A stretch of DNA of 64,000 bases from Olavius sp. associated proteobacterium Delta 1 (GTDB lineage: Bacteria; Desulfobacterota; Desulfobacteria; Desulfobacterales; JAFDCJ01): positions 16,242-80,241 of the forward strand of contig CACVKW010000165.1 in NCBI GenBank assembly GCA_902749685.1, written 5' to 3'. Shown here piece after piece: positions 8,872-20,366 of the stretch. The notes under the pieces were generated by a model, which was given only the letters and a program-made list of their open reading frames with translations, made no database searches and was not told where the DNA came from. Position numbers and translations under genes: made by a program. The first letter of the stretch is position 1; each line of letters begins with the position of its first letter.

Positions 8872-9699
8872 ATGAAAAAAGGATTGGTTCTAGGTTTTGT
8901 CGTATTTGCGGTAATTGGATTTTTGTGCGCAACATCCGCCATCGGTGCGGATATCAATCTGGCTAAAAAATCCACGATTGAAAAGATATTGAAAAGAGGA
9001 GAACTGCGCGTCGGTTTTGAATCCGGCTACATCCCGTTTGAAATGACCAATAAAAAAGGAGAATTTATCGGCTTTGATATGGATTACGGCCGCCATTTGG
9101 CCAAATCCATGGGCGTGAAATTTGTACCGGTCAATACTGCCTGGGACGGTATCATTCCGGCTCTCATGACGGACAAATTCGACATTATTATGGGCGGCAT
9201 GACCATCACCCAGGAAAGAAATCTAAAAATCAACTTTGCCGAGCCCTACATCGTTGTGGGCCAGGCCATCCTTTTACACAAGAAGCATAAAAACGCCGTT
9301 TTATCCATCAAGGATCTTAACAACCCCAAATACATCGTGACCTCCCGCATGGGTACCACCGGTGAACAAGCCATTAAAAAGTTCATCCCCAAAGCCACCT
9401 ACAAAGGGTTTGAGGCAGAAGCCGAAGCCGCCATGGAAGTCATCAACGGCAAGGCGGACGCACTCATTTATGACTTGCCTTTCGTCGGGCACCAGTACGG
9501 CAGCCAGGGCAAAGGCAAAACCATCTTTTTAAGTGACCCGTTCACCTATGAGCCGCTGGCCTAGGCCATCAACAAGGGCGACCCGGATTTCCTTAACTAT
9601 CTTAACAACTTCCTGAGGCAGAGCAAAGGAGACGGGTTTTATGATAGAACGTACAAAAAATGGATCACCGGCACCAAATGGAAGTCAGAGCTTGAATAA
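8872..9699 (+). pseudogene. Amino acid ABC transporter binding protein with in-frame TAG
   Basis: This encodes a periplasmic solute-binding protein, family 3 (polar amino acids). The N-terminus is a signal peptide (MKKGLVLGFVVFAVIGFLC, cleaved after about residue 24). Family blocks RGELRVGFESGYIPFEM, FDMDYGRHLAKSMGVKF and DALIYDLPF follow. Translation stops at TAG 9562-9564, yet the same frame continues with an intact family C-terminus (AINKGDPDFLNYLNNFLRQ) to TAA at 9697-9699. The affected position (EPLA-x-AINKGD) is often Trp in related proteins, so TGG to TAG is a one-base change. Without readthrough the last lobe-1 helices are lost. TAG ends many genes here, so amber recoding is unlikely. 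GGAGGT precedes ATG 8872. Sequencing error remains possible. Confidence 0.85.
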
Positions 9700-9739
9700 T
9701 CAGCCGATCTGAATTTAATCCGTTTCCAATGAATCAACA

Positions 9740-9779
9740 GGCCGGCCAGACTTTAAACTAGCCTGGTCGGCCTCTTTTG
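9740..9779 (+). terminator. Rho-independent terminator after binding-protein gene
   Basis: A 10-bp stem (ggccggccag with ctggtcggcc, one G-U pair, 9740-9749 with 9763-9772) is followed by TCTTTT. It would partly insulate the abundant binding protein from the permease and ATPase genes, a common arrangement in such operons. Confidence 0.7.
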
Positions 9780-9927
9780 CTTCAGACGGTCAAATAAATG
9801 CAAACCACGCTCAAGAATCCGCCTCGCAGGCGGGCAACAAGGCGTTGGATGTATTTTGCAGATGGGTTGTCGGCCAAGGGAGGCTCTGCGATCGAATATC
9901 TTTCCGCAGGATAGCGTTTCCAATGCT

Positions 9928-10016
9928 AATTACTCCGCCCTGACAAATAACAATACCAGGTGTGGATGAAACATATTTACAACCCTGAAGGTGCTATTTT
10001 TCAGGGCGGATTAATT
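9928..10016. repeat. Long imperfect inverted repeat
   Basis: Arms at 9928-9950 and 9995-10016 share a perfect tccgccctga/tcagggcgga core. The flanks (aatta and aaata) pair with few mismatches around a loop of about 44 nt. It ends 20 nt before the permease start. It could be a small mobile palindromic element or an RNA structure controlling the permease. The remaining part of the 9700-10035 gap holds a short tccgcctcgcaggcggg palindrome at about 9827 and nothing else evident. Confidence 0.55.
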
Positions 10017-10035
10017 CCCCTAAAGTGAAAAAGTT

Positions 10036-11046
10036 ATGAGCACAACAATAAATTTAAGCAAGTTCACCAAACCCCGCTCATACTATATTTGGGTGGGGGT
10101 TTTCATCTTAGTTATCTTGCTGATTGCCGGTGCATTTTACTATGCCACTCAGAAAGTCGAGTATATTTGGCGCTGGAACCGTGTTCCTATTTATTTTATA
10201 TATCAGGATGAAATCGAAATCATCAGCGACATCGACGGTGATATAGAATCCGTAAAAAAAGATGGCGATGATGCCGTCGTCACGGTCAAAGGGCTGCATA
10301 AGGTAGAATCCTATGTCGTCCCGGCTGACGGTCTGAAGGTCGCTGTTGGCGGGTATGTTTACGGCGGAGAAAGTCTGGCTGAATATAAGCAGTGGAAGCC
10401 GGGTCTTCTGATCATAGGCCTTTGGTTAACCCTGAAGATCAGTGTGATTGCGACGATTGGAGGAATTTTAATTGGAGTCATTGGCGGTCTGACCCGTATC
10501 TCGTCAAATCCTGCCTTGAAAGGGCTCACCATCATCTATGTTGAACTAATCCGGGGCTCACCCTTGATGGTGCAAATCCTGATCTGGTATTTTGTTCTGG
10601 GTACCGTAATCAATGACGTGCTGGCGGCATACGGGTTGGGACGGCTACCGGCCTTCTGGTACGGTGCAGCCTCATTGGCCTGCTTTGCCGGGGCCTACGT
10701 GACTGAAATCGTGAGAGCCGGCATTCAGTCCATCCACCGCGGACAAACCGAGGCCGCCCGCTCTCTGGGAATGTCATACGCGCAATCCATGCGCTATATC
10801 ATCCTGCCCCAGGCGCTGCGCAGGATTTTACCGCCCCTGGCAGGCCAATTCATAAGCCTGATCAAGGATTCCTCTCTATTAGGCATCATTGCCATACGTG
10901 ATTTAACCAAAGCGGCCCGCGAAATTGTTTCAGCGAGTTTGCAGCCATTTGAGGTTTATTTGCTCTTGGGAGCCTTATATCTTGTTTTAACTTTCAGCCT
11001 GTCCATGCTGGTTCAGTATATGGAGAGAAGGATGGCAATCCAGTGA
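10036..11046 (+). CDS. Polar amino acid ABC transporter permease
   Basis: This is the inner-membrane permease of a HisM/GlnP-type amino acid importer, 336 residues. It is longer than the usual 220 or so because of an N-terminal addition. That addition has one membrane helix (residues 17-37) and a periplasmic beta-rich stretch to about 120 with [10 protein letters not shown] and a repeated acidic [14 protein letters not shown]. The canonical transmembrane domain starts near 125. The EAA loop ([22 protein letters not shown]) contacts the ATPase. Extended permeases of this kind occur in Proteobacteria. It overlaps the next gene by 4 nt (GTGA), which indicates translational coupling. The binding protein is likely the interrupted gene upstream. 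Confidence 0.9.
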   Translation: MSTTINLSKFTKPRSYYIWVGVFILVILLIAGAFYYATQKVEYIWRWNRVPIYFIYQDEIEIISDIDGDIESVKKDGDDAVVTVKGLHKVESYVVPADGLKVAVGGYVYGGESLAEYKQWKPGLLIIGLWLTLKISVIATIGGILIGVIGGLTRISSNPALKGLTIIYVELIRGSPLMVQILIWYFVLGTVINDVLAAYGLGRLPAFWYGAASLACFAGAYVTEIVRAGIQSIHRGQTEAARSLGMSYAQSMRYIILPQALRRILPPLAGQFISLIKDSSLLGIIAIRDLTKAAREIVSASLQPFEVYLLLGALYLVLTFSLSMLVQYMERRMAIQ

Positions 11047-11774
11047 TTGAAGTTCGCAATATCAATAAAACTTTTCGTGTCCCGCACGAGGTCAATGCCC
11101 TGGTGGACGTTTCCACTAAAATCAGTGCCGGCGAGGTGGTGGTGGTTTGCGGGCCTTCGGGTTCGGGCAAAAGCACGTTTCTGCGGTGTCTCAACCGTTT
11201 GGAAAAGGCTGATAATGGTCACATATTAATCGACGGCATCGATGTGCTGGATCCGAAGACGAATATTAATAAGTTGCGGGCCGAGGTCGGAATGGTGTTC
11301 CAGTCCTTTAACCTGTTCCCCCATAAAAATGTCTTCGAAAATATAACCCTGGCCCAGAAAGTTGTCCGCAAGCGTTCCAAGGACGATGCCGAAGATAGGG
11401 CCAATGCACTGCTGATAAAAGTGGGAATTCAAGATAAATCAAGCGCCTTCCCGGACAATTTATCCGGCGGCCAGCAGCAGCGCGTTGCCATCGCCAGGGC
11501 GCTGGCCATGGATCCCAAAGTTATGCTGTTCGATGAACCGACGTCAGCACTGGACCCGGAGATGATCGGTGAAGTGCTGGATGTGATGAAAACTCTGGCC
11601 AAAGAAGGCATGACCATGGTGGTGGTAACTCATGAAATGGGGTTTGCCCGGGAAGTTGCCGATCGGGTTATCTTTATGGATGAAGGCGCCATCGTAGAAG
11701 TCGGAACACCGGAACATTTTTTTACCAATCCCACCCACGACCGCACCAAGCTGTTTTTGAGCCAAATATTATAG
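11043..11774 (+). CDS. Polar amino acid ABC transporter ATP-binding protein
   Basis: This is the GlnQ/HisP-type ATPase that powers the importer, 243 residues, full length. Walker A is GPSGSGKST (about 38-46). The Q-loop is in [14 protein letters not shown]. The ABC signature is LSGGQQQR. Walker B is [14 protein letters not shown], and the switch histidine is in [10 protein letters not shown]. The start is GTG at 11043 inside the permease stop codon. A downstream ATG would remove the first strand. The substrate is a polar amino acid. Nothing here fixes which one. Confidence 0.93.
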   Translation: MIEVRNINKTFRVPHEVNALVDVSTKISAGEVVVVCGPSGSGKSTFLRCLNRLEKADNGHILIDGIDVLDPKTNINKLRAEVGMVFQSFNLFPHKNVFENITLAQKVVRKRSKDDAEDRANALLIKVGIQDKSSAFPDNLSGGQQQRVAIARALAMDPKVMLFDEPTSALDPEMIGEVLDVMKTLAKEGMTMVVVTHEMGFAREVADRVIFMDEGAIVEVGTPEHFFTNPTHDRTKLFLSQIL

Positions 11775-11968
11775 AGCGAATTAAGGGATTGCGAAATTGA
11801 GGGGTTGGGAAGAAAGTTTCGAAAAATCCAATGCCCCCACATCTTGTATTCGACCCCCTGAAATTATACCGCTTGTTGTGTTTTTCCCTTTACAACTGTG
11901 CATCTTGCTGCTACTATTTCCTATAAAACAGAAAGACATAAAACATTATGCATCCAGACCCACCGTTC

Positions 11969-12090
11969 TGCATGTGTGATCCGATACAGCTGGTTTAAAT
12001 TCAACTTCTGAGCGGGTAAATGCATATTATGTTATGACGCTGTGTATCTATACACAGCGTTTTGCACGTATGATCGGATACAATAGGTTT
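11969..12090. repeat. Two imperfect direct repeats of about 28 nt
   Basis: Segments 11969-11996 and 12063-12090 share 22 of 28 positions (both read TGCAyGTrTGATCsGATACA...GGTTT). They flank the hairpin at 12037-12060. They could be sites for a DNA-binding protein or remnants of a duplicated element. The rest of the 11775-12187 gap shows nothing evident beyond a weak 7-nt rhythm near 11780-11815. Confidence 0.35.
12037..12064. terminator. Strong hairpin with T-tract upstream of smc
   Basis: A perfect 10-bp stem (acgctgtgta/tacacagcgt) with a 4-nt loop is followed by TTTT. It is the best terminator candidate for the amino acid transporter operon, although it lies about 260 nt after the stop codon. 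Confidence 0.6.
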
Positions 12091-12187
12091 CGCGAATTTC
12101 TTCTCCGAACAGTGTTCATACACTTTGCGGTGACAGGTGAATCCTTCTGTATCTCGCTAATGTTAATTTCGAGGAGAACTGCAGTAA

Positions 12188-15100
12188 ATGAAGCTGAAAA
12201 AACTGGAAATAACCGGTTTTAAATCATTTTATGAAAAAGAATCCATCGAATTTCCGCCGGGTATCTCAGCGGTGGTCGGTCCGAACGGGTGCGGTAAAAG
12301 CAATGTCGTTGATGCCATCCGGTGGGTGATGGGGGAGCAAAGCCTCAAGCAGCTGCGCGGTAAATCAAAAGAAGACATCATCTTTTCAGGCACCAACGGG
12401 AAACCGCCGCTAAATATGGCCGAAGTGTCCTTAACACTGAGCAATGACAACGGCAATGCCCCCGAAGAATTGAAAGATTTCACGGAAATCAATCTAACCC
12501 GTCGTCTGTATCGATCCGGTGAAACCGCCTACTTTTTAAACCGGCAGCCCTGTCGATTGAAAGACATCCATAATGTATTCTTAGGCAGCGGACTGGGCGC
12601 CAAATCCTATGCCGTGATTCAGCAGGGTAACATCGGTGCGATAACTGAAGCCTCTCCGGAAGAACGCCGATATTTCATCGAGGAAGCGGCCGGAACCACC
12701 CGATACAAAAACCGCAAAACAGAGGCCCTGCGCAAGGTACAGATCACCAACCAGAATCTCTTAAGGGTTAATGATATTCTGGCGGAAATTAAACGCCAGA
12801 TGGCCAGCTTGAAGCGCCAGGCAAGAAAAGCTGAAATATACAATAACTACCAGATTCGAATCAAGGCATTGGATGTACACCTGGGTATTCTTTATTATGA
12901 TGATTATAGCGAGCAGATCGATAAGTCCGATTCACTAATAAAAGAATTAAAAGATGCCGACATCGGTCACACCTCTGAGTTGAAAAAACTCGATGCGGCT
13001 ATCGAAGAAATCAAACTCAAACGCTGGCAAAAAAACCAGGAAATCGCCGAGCAAAAATCCCAAAAATATGACATCCAGCGCGATATCGATCGGACAGAGA
13101 ACGATCTGGCACACCTGCGTAATGAAATCGATCGACTTGATCGGGAAGCTACTGAGTTGGAGGAAGCCCGTAAAGACCTCGTCCGGAAAAACGAGGATAT
13201 GTTGTCTGAGATTAGCCAGGCCGAGCAGGAGGTCCTTCAGCTGAAATCGGAAATAGAAAAAGTCAGGCAAAATCTACGACAGCGGCGTCAGAGCAGCGAA
13301 GAATTCGGCGAAAAATTAAACCGGATCAACCGGGAACTTGAATCCGGCAAAGCTTACCTGATGGATCTGACGTCCCGGGAAGTCCAATATAAGAATATTT
13401 ATCAGAACGCCGCCAGCAATAAAGAAAGCCTGCAAAGACGCCTCAAGCGAGCGGATGAAGAAGAAGTGCTGGCCCAGAATCAAATCAAGGAGACCCAAAC
13501 CAAAGAATCCCGGGCCCGCAATCAGCTTGACAGGGCCAGACAACAAATCGAATCCCAGAACGAAGCAATCCGCATCAGCCGCAATCACCTTGATGAAAAA
13601 TCCGCTGCATTGGCCGGGCAGGTCAAGCTGGCCCAAACGCTGGAGCTCGAGCGCAATACGGCCAAATCCCAGTATAACACCCTGAAAAAAATGGAGGACA
13701 ACTTCGAGTGGTACCGCGACGGTGTCAAGGCTATCATGAGAGCTCGAAGCGCCATGGCCGATGATCAAAGCTCGCCACTGCCCCCGATCAGCCAGGAAAC
13801 AGCAGCCAACGTGCTGGATCTTATGGCGGATATTATTGAATCTGATCCGGCCTATGAGACAGCCATCGAGGCAGTCCTGGGGGAATCATTGCAATATATT
13901 ATCGTCAATGACCAGGCAACCGGCATGCAGGCAATTGACTACCTGCAAACTCACGAAGCCGGACGCAGCGGTTTTATCCCGCTTTCAACGGTCAGGTCAA
14001 TTTCTGAAGGCGCCGGCAAAACACCGACCCCTTCCCGTTTCCTGCTGAACCATATTAACGTGAAAGCGGGGTTTGAAAAAGTAGCGCAGGCTCTTTTAGG
14101 AGATGTCATCATAACCGAAACCATCCAGCAAGCGCTGGAATTGTTTAATCAAAACGGCAATGTGCAGCGAATCGTCACTAAAAACGGAGACGTAATTTCT
14201 CACCAGGGTATTCTGGTTGGCGGCAGTAAAGATAAATTGAGCGGAATTCTGGCAAAAAAACATGAAATTAGAGAGTTGAACCGCCAGGGGGCCGAATTGA
14301 CCCAAAAACTGGAGCGCGCCCGCAACGATCAGCATGAATTAGAGTCTGGGGTTCAAAAGCTTGAAAGCACGATGCAAAAACAAATCGAGCAGAAAAACCG
14401 TTTGACGGAAGATGAAATCGAAGCTGAAAAAGCGCTCTACAAGACCGGAGAAGATCTCAAAAATGCCCGGCGCCACCTGGAAATTGTCCAGTTGGAGCAG
14501 GAACAACTTTTAGGTGAAACAAGTGACATCGATGATGAGATGACCCAATACAACACGGCCATCGCAAAGATATCCGACGAAATCCATGTAGCCCAAGGCA
14601 CAGTTGCCGAGACATCCCAGAAAATCAGTGACGTCTCCTCACAGATGGAACAATATAATCAGACAGTGGTTGACCTCAAAATGCAGCTGACAGCCTTGAG
14701 TGCCAAACAGGAAAACAGCAACAACAGCTTAAAGCGGTTGAAGGAATTCCACGAGGATGGTCTGATGCGGCTCGAACAGCTGTCCCGCGAAATTAACCAC
14801 AAAAGGCAAAAAGAGGAATCTTCCAAGCTCAACATCACCGGTCAAGAAGAAAAACTATCAGGCATGTACGGCGCGATAAAGCGTTTGGATGAGTCTATTG
14901 ATCGCGATGAAGTCGATTATCAGCAGATTGATGCCCGGCTCAAAAACAGCGACAGTAAAATATCCAATATTAAAAGCAGGCGCGAAAAATCGCTGGAAAA
15001 ATTCCGAACGCTCGAACTTGAACTGTCCCAGCTCCAACTCAAACGCGATAATACCGCCAACCGGCTGGAGGAACGATACCAGAGCGAATTTGAATACTTG

Positions 15101-15823
15101 AAAGCTGAATTCAGTCAAGACGATGCGGCCAGGGCGATCATTGCCGATATGACCATCGAAGAGATGGAAACCGACTTGAAGAACAGCAGAGAAAAGATTG
15201 CAAAAATCCTCGATGTCAACCTGGGCGCGATTAAGGAGTATGAACAGCTTAAGGATCGCTTTGATTTTCTAACGACGCAACGCGATGATCTTCTTAAAGC
15301 CATTGAAGATCTGCACAAAGTAATTGAAAAGATAAACAAGATTACCCAGCAAAAGTTCATGGAGACTTTCAAGGATATCAATGAGAAATTAATGGAAGTA
15401 TTTCCGCGGCTCTTCGACGGTGGCGAAGCCAGAGTGGTGCTGATTGAACCGGAGAAACCGCTGGAATCCGGCGTGGAGCTTATGATTCATCCGCCGGGGA
15501 AAAAATTGACGCGCCTGAGTCTGCTTTCCGGTGGTGAAAAAGCGCTTTCAGCCATCGCGTTTATTTTTTCAATATTTTTAATCAAGCCGGCATCGTTTTG
15601 CCTGCTGGATGAGATCGACGCACCGCTGGATGATGCGAATGTTTTCCGTTTCAATAATTTGCTACAAATCATCGGGGAAAATTCTCAAATTATCGTGATC
15701 ACGCACAACAAACGCACCATGGAATTCGCCGACATGTTGTTCGGCATCACCATGGAACAAAAAGGGATCTCGAAAGTCGTTTCCGTCAACTTCGCTCGCA
15801 CAGAACTGCGTAAAGCAAGCTGA
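12188..15823 (+). CDS. smc: Chromosome segregation protein SMC
   Basis: This is the condensin-type SMC ATPase that compacts and segregates the chromosome, probably with ScpA and ScpB, which are not in this window. It has 1211 residues, full length. Walker A GPNGCGKSN is at about residues 32-40. Two long coiled coils surround the hinge at about 535-670 (VLDLMADIIESDPAYETAIE). The C-terminal head has LSGGEKALSAIAF and Walker B in CLLDEIDAPLDDANV. The start at ATG 12188 has GAGGAG upstream. FtsY follows 57 nt downstream, and the smc-ftsY neighbourhood is widespread in bacteria. Nothing looks damaged. Confidence 0.97.
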   Translation: MKLKKLEITGFKSFYEKESIEFPPGISAVVGPNGCGKSNVVDAIRWVMGEQSLKQLRGKSKEDIIFSGTNGKPPLNMAEVSLTLSNDNGNAPEELKDFTEINLTRRLYRSGETAYFLNRQPCRLKDIHNVFLGSGLGAKSYAVIQQGNIGAITEASPEERRYFIEEAAGTTRYKNRKTEALRKVQITNQNLLRVNDILAEIKRQMASLKRQARKAEIYNNYQIRIKALDVHLGILYYDDYSEQIDKSDSLIKELKDADIGHTSELKKLDAAIEEIKLKRWQKNQEIAEQKSQKYDIQRDIDRTENDLAHLRNEIDRLDREATELEEARKDLVRKNEDMLSEISQAEQEVLQLKSEIEKVRQNLRQRRQSSEEFGEKLNRINRELESGKAYLMDLTSREVQYKNIYQNAASNKESLQRRLKRADEEEVLAQNQIKETQTKESRARNQLDRARQQIESQNEAIRISRNHLDEKSAALAGQVKLAQTLELERNTAKSQYNTLKKMEDNFEWYRDGVKAIMRARSAMADDQSSPLPPISQETAANVLDLMADIIESDPAYETAIEAVLGESLQYIIVNDQATGMQAIDYLQTHEAGRSGFIPLSTVRSISEGAGKTPTPSRFLLNHINVKAGFEKVAQALLGDVIITETIQQALELFNQNGNVQRIVTKNGDVISHQGILVGGSKDKLSGILAKKHEIRELNRQGAELTQKLERARNDQHELESGVQKLESTMQKQIEQKNRLTEDEIEAEKALYKTGEDLKNARRHLEIVQLEQEQLLGETSDIDDEMTQYNTAIAKISDEIHVAQGTVAETSQKISDVSSQMEQYNQTVVDLKMQLTALSAKQENSNNSLKRLKEFHEDGLMRLEQLSREINHKRQKEESSKLNITGQEEKLSGMYGAIKRLDESIDRDEVDYQQIDARLKNSDSKISNIKSRREKSLEKFRTLELELSQLQLKRDNTANRLEERYQSEFEYLKAEFSQDDAARAIIADMTIEEMETDLKNSREKIAKILDVNLGAIKEYEQLKDRFDFLTTQRDDLLKAIEDLHKVIEKINKITQQKFMETFKDINEKLMEVFPRLFDGGEARVVLIEPEKPLESGVELMIHPPGKKLTRLSLLSGGEKALSAIAFIFSIFLIKPASFCLLDEIDAPLDDANVFRFNNLLQIIGENSQIIVITHNKRTMEFADMLFGITMEQKGISKVVSVNFARTELRKAS

Positions 15824-15862
15824 CTGAATGAAATGAATATTGAATATTCATTTGTCATTCAG
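15821..15862. repeat. Heptad tandem repeat between smc and ftsY
   Basis: The words tgactga, atgaaat, gaatatt, gaatatt, catttgt and cattcag run in 7-nt register from the smc stop codon to just before the ftsY ribosome site. The inner gaatatt/aatattc makes a palindrome. Confidence 0.5.
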
Positions 15863-15879
15863 ACCGGAGGTCGCACGTC

Positions 15880-17013
15880 ATGGCGTTAAAGTGGTTTCGG
15901 AAAAATAAAAAAGATACAGAGGAAAAAGTTGATCCGGAAAATGACGCTCAGCAAGCGGAATCGGAAGAAATAGGCGATCCGGAAAATTTGGAATCCGATG
16001 ATCAAGCGATAAGTGAACCGCAAGACGGAGCCGATGCGTCTGAAAATGTGATCGAGGATGAAATAGAAGAATCCACTGCCCCCCCGGACAAGGACGCCCC
16101 CGGCAAGCCGGAGAAGACCGGATATTTTAAACGCTTAAAAAACCGTTTATTCAAATCGCACAAATCCTTTTCCGGCGGTTTCGATAGAATTTTTACCGGC
16201 AAGACAAAAATCGATGACGAAATTTTAGCGGAACTGGAAGAACATCTAATAACCTCAGACATCGGTGTCCAGACTACCATTGAACTCATTGAAAGAATTT
16301 CGAAAGCAAAAGTTAAAGACGTCAGTCAGGTAAAATCAATACTAAAAAATGAAATCCTATCAATTTTAAGCTCTCAGCCCGATGCGCCGGAAGAAAATGA
16401 CAACACGCCGCATGTTGTGCTGGTGGTGGGCGTCAATGGCGTCGGGAAAACCACAACGATCGGCAAAATAGCCGCTTCTGCCAGCGCCTCCGGTAAAAAA
16501 GTCCTGATTGCAGCAGCCGACACCTTCCGTGCCGCGGCGGTTGAACAACTCGGAATTTGGGCCGAAAGGGCCAATGCTGATTTTGTCAAACACAAAGAGA
16601 ATGCCGATCCGGCCGCGGTAGCTTTCGACGCAGTCGCCGCAGCATCAGCCCGCGGATGTGACCTGGTACTCATCGACACGGCCGGCAGACTTCATACCAA
16701 AATCAATCTGATGGAAGAGTTAAAAAAAATCAAGCGGACGGTGGCCAAACAGCTGGACGGAGCACCCCATGAGATTTTGCTGGTTTTGGATGCCACTACC
16801 GGACAAAACGCCTTGTCCCAGGCAAAATTATTCAATGACGCCCTGGATATCAGCGGATTGGTATTGACCAAACTTGACGGAACTGCCAAGGGAGGAATTG
16901 TTATCGGCATATGCAGCTCTTTGAACATACCCCTGCAGTTTATCGGGATCGGCGAACAGATCGAGGACCTCAGGCCGTTTGATGCGAAGCAGTTTATTGA
17001 CGCGCTGTTGTAG
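15880..17013 (+). CDS. ftsY: Signal recognition particle receptor FtsY
   Basis: This SRP receptor GTPase docks ribosome-SRP complexes at the inner membrane for co-translational insertion. It has 377 residues. The first 90 or so form the acidic A domain, very rich in Glu and Asp. The helical N domain follows (SFSGGFDRIFTGKTKIDDEIL), then the G domain. G1 is GVNGVGKTTT, the insertion box is DTFRAAAVEQL, G3 is DTAGRLHT, and G4 is TKLDGTAKGG. GGAGGT lies 8 nt before ATG 15880. It is downstream of smc and probably shares its transcript. Confidence 0.97.
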   Translation: MALKWFRKNKKDTEEKVDPENDAQQAESEEIGDPENLESDDQAISEPQDGADASENVIEDEIEESTAPPDKDAPGKPEKTGYFKRLKNRLFKSHKSFSGGFDRIFTGKTKIDDEILAELEEHLITSDIGVQTTIELIERISKAKVKDVSQVKSILKNEILSILSSQPDAPEENDNTPHVVLVVGVNGVGKTTTIGKIAASASASGKKVLIAAADTFRAAAVEQLGIWAERANADFVKHKENADPAAVAFDAVAAASARGCDLVLIDTAGRLHTKINLMEELKKIKRTVAKQLDGAPHEILLVLDATTGQNALSQAKLFNDALDISGLVLTKLDGTAKGGIVIGICSSLNIPLQFIGIGEQIEDLRPFDAKQFIDALL

Positions 17014-17065
17014 TTTTGCTGGTTCGGAGTTCTGAATAAAAAAGCGTTGATTCACACGAATTTGG

Positions 17066-17105
17066 TTGACATTTTAGTTGACATAAATTTAACATCTAAT
17101 ATGGA
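17066..17105 (+). promoter_or_regulatory. Putative sigma-70 promoter of HU gene
   Basis: Two overlapping TTGACA hexamers (17066-17071 and 17078-17083) lie about 95 nt before the HU start. The second is followed after 16 nt by TATGGA, a weak -10. The 12-mer TTGACATAAATT recurs at 35045 before the IHF region, which supports function. Confidence 0.45.
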
Positions 17106-17174
17106 CTCAGGAAAATAGGCGATCAGACCTGATTCAGCGGCAATTAACCACTAACCCAAAGGAGGTACAGTATT

Positions 17175-17447
17175 ATGACAAAAGCAGAACTCGTAGAAAA
17201 AGCGGCAAAGGATGCCAAGATTTCTAAAGTTGCAGCAGCGTCAGCACTTAACTCTTTTATGGACAGCGTCACCAAAGCACTGAAGAAAAAAGACGGCAAA
17301 GTTACGTTGGTTGGCTTTGGCACATTCTCAAAGGTTCGTCGTAAGGCACGTAAGGGCCGCAATCCCCAGACCGGTGCGCCGATCAAAATCAAGGCCAGGA
17401 ATGCCGTTAAATTTAAAGCCGGCAAAAAGCTCAAAGGCTCCGTATAA
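17175..17447 (+). CDS. HU-family DNA-binding protein
   Basis: This is a nucleoid-associated HU homologue of 90 residues that bends and compacts DNA. The N-terminal helices (MTKAELVEKAAKDAKISK) form the dimer body. The saddle and arms contain GFGTFSKVRRKARKGRNPQTG, where the Pro inserted between base pairs is in RNPQTG. The C-terminal helix reads AVKFKAGKKLKGSV. GGAGGT is 8 nt before ATG 17175. It has its own promoter candidate and an end hairpin, so it is likely a highly expressed single gene. Confidence 0.95.
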   Translation: MTKAELVEKAAKDAKISKVAAASALNSFMDSVTKALKKKDGKVTLVGFGTFSKVRRKARKGRNPQTGAPIKIKARNAVKFKAGKKLKGSV

Positions 17448-17461
17448 TCATACTTTCACGG

Positions 17462-17493
17462 GGGGTGGTTTATTACTTCCCATAAGCCACCCC
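17462..17493 (+). terminator. Hairpin after HU gene
   Basis: A stem of about 12 bp (ggggtggtttat with ataagccacccc, one G-U pair, 7- to 8-nt loop) starts 15 nt after the HU stop. It lacks a T-tract, so it may act as an mRNA end stabiliser rather than an intrinsic terminator. Confidence 0.5.
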
Positions 17494-17559
17494 GCCCCTA
17501 AGTCCTATCCCTGCCGCCTAAAAAGCATGATGATTAAGGAAGTCACGAATTTTCACGAA

Positions 17560-17853
17560 TCAAACATCACGCTCGAAAGCAATGTTGAATCCTTTGAACT
17601 CGCCGGTATAGGTATTCCAGGTCACCGTCACGTCTGTCACCTCAGCCAGGGGCGGCCCTTGGCGACACCAGTCCAGAACAGCATCTACCCGGTCCTGATC
17701 CCCTTCCAACAAAGTTTCGACACGACCATCTTTAAGATTTCTCACCCAGCCGGATACGCCGAATCTATCTGCCGCGCGTTTGGTTTCCATTCTGAAAAAT
17801 ACGCCCTGCACCCGGCCGCAGATGATTGCAATGGCCCTTGTTTTTGTCTCCAT
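17560..17853 (-). CDS. Acylphosphatase
   Basis: This small enzyme hydrolyses carboxyl-phosphate bonds such as acetyl phosphate or carbamoyl phosphate. It has 97 residues, the usual size. The signature GRVQGVFFR (residues 13-21) carries the phosphate-binding Arg21, and GWVRNLKDGRVE (35-46) carries the catalytic Asn39. ATG 17853 follows a purine-rich AAGGGGGG. It is separate from ligA by 173 nt on the same strand. The assignment is clear. The physiological substrate is uncertain for this family in general. Confidence 0.93.
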   Translation of the reverse strand: METKTRAIAIICGRVQGVFFRMETKRAADRFGVSGWVRNLKDGRVETLLEGDQDRVDAVLDWCRQGPPLAEVTDVTVTWNTYTGEFKGFNIAFERDV

Positions 17854-18026
17854 GATTCCCCCCTTGTGCTTCGCACGCCATAGAGCATAGGGTTAAGATT
17901 CTAAATCAAGGTACGTAAAGAAAGATATCAATAAAATTAAAAGCTTTTGGGGTCGTCACGGGACTGCACTATAAAAGCGATGTTGAAGTCAGTGACGCTT
18001 TGCCCTTAGCGCTAGACGCGCTGCCA

Positions 18027-20108
<2,082 letters not shown>

Positions 20109-20242
20109 GAGGCGTGAAGCCCAATTATACAAAGGGGTACATTTGCCACTCGACGTTAAAAGAAGATAATTCTCTCGCCCATGCTTGCATCCCACTCCGC
20201 GGGGCTTCGTTCGAGTCCACAGAGTTAGCAGAGAAAAAAATA

Positions 20243-20269
20243 CTCTGTGTACTCTGCGAGCTCTGTGAG
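20243..20269. repeat. Three 9-nt tandem words
   Basis: The words ctctgtgta, ctctgcgag and ctctgtgag follow each other exactly. They are the only other structure in the 312-nt gap 20055-20366. Confidence 0.45.
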
Positions 20270-20366
20270 ATACTTGGAGAAATCTGTTACCATATTAAGT
20301 CGTTTCGTTTCTCATTAATAAATGCACAATGCGACCATTTTGCGACCTGGATCTGTTACGGTACTA

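Noticed and set aside
9562..9564. Pyrrolysine reading of the TAG in the binding protein
   Set aside because: TAG ends many genes here (ftsY, arcC, mgtE, PotC-like, ureohydrolase, NikM), no pyl genes are in the window, and Trp to stop explains the codon.
17311..17883. Plus-strand open frame overlapping HU and acylphosphatase
   Set aside because: It is a shadow of both genes with no ribosome site and no family features.
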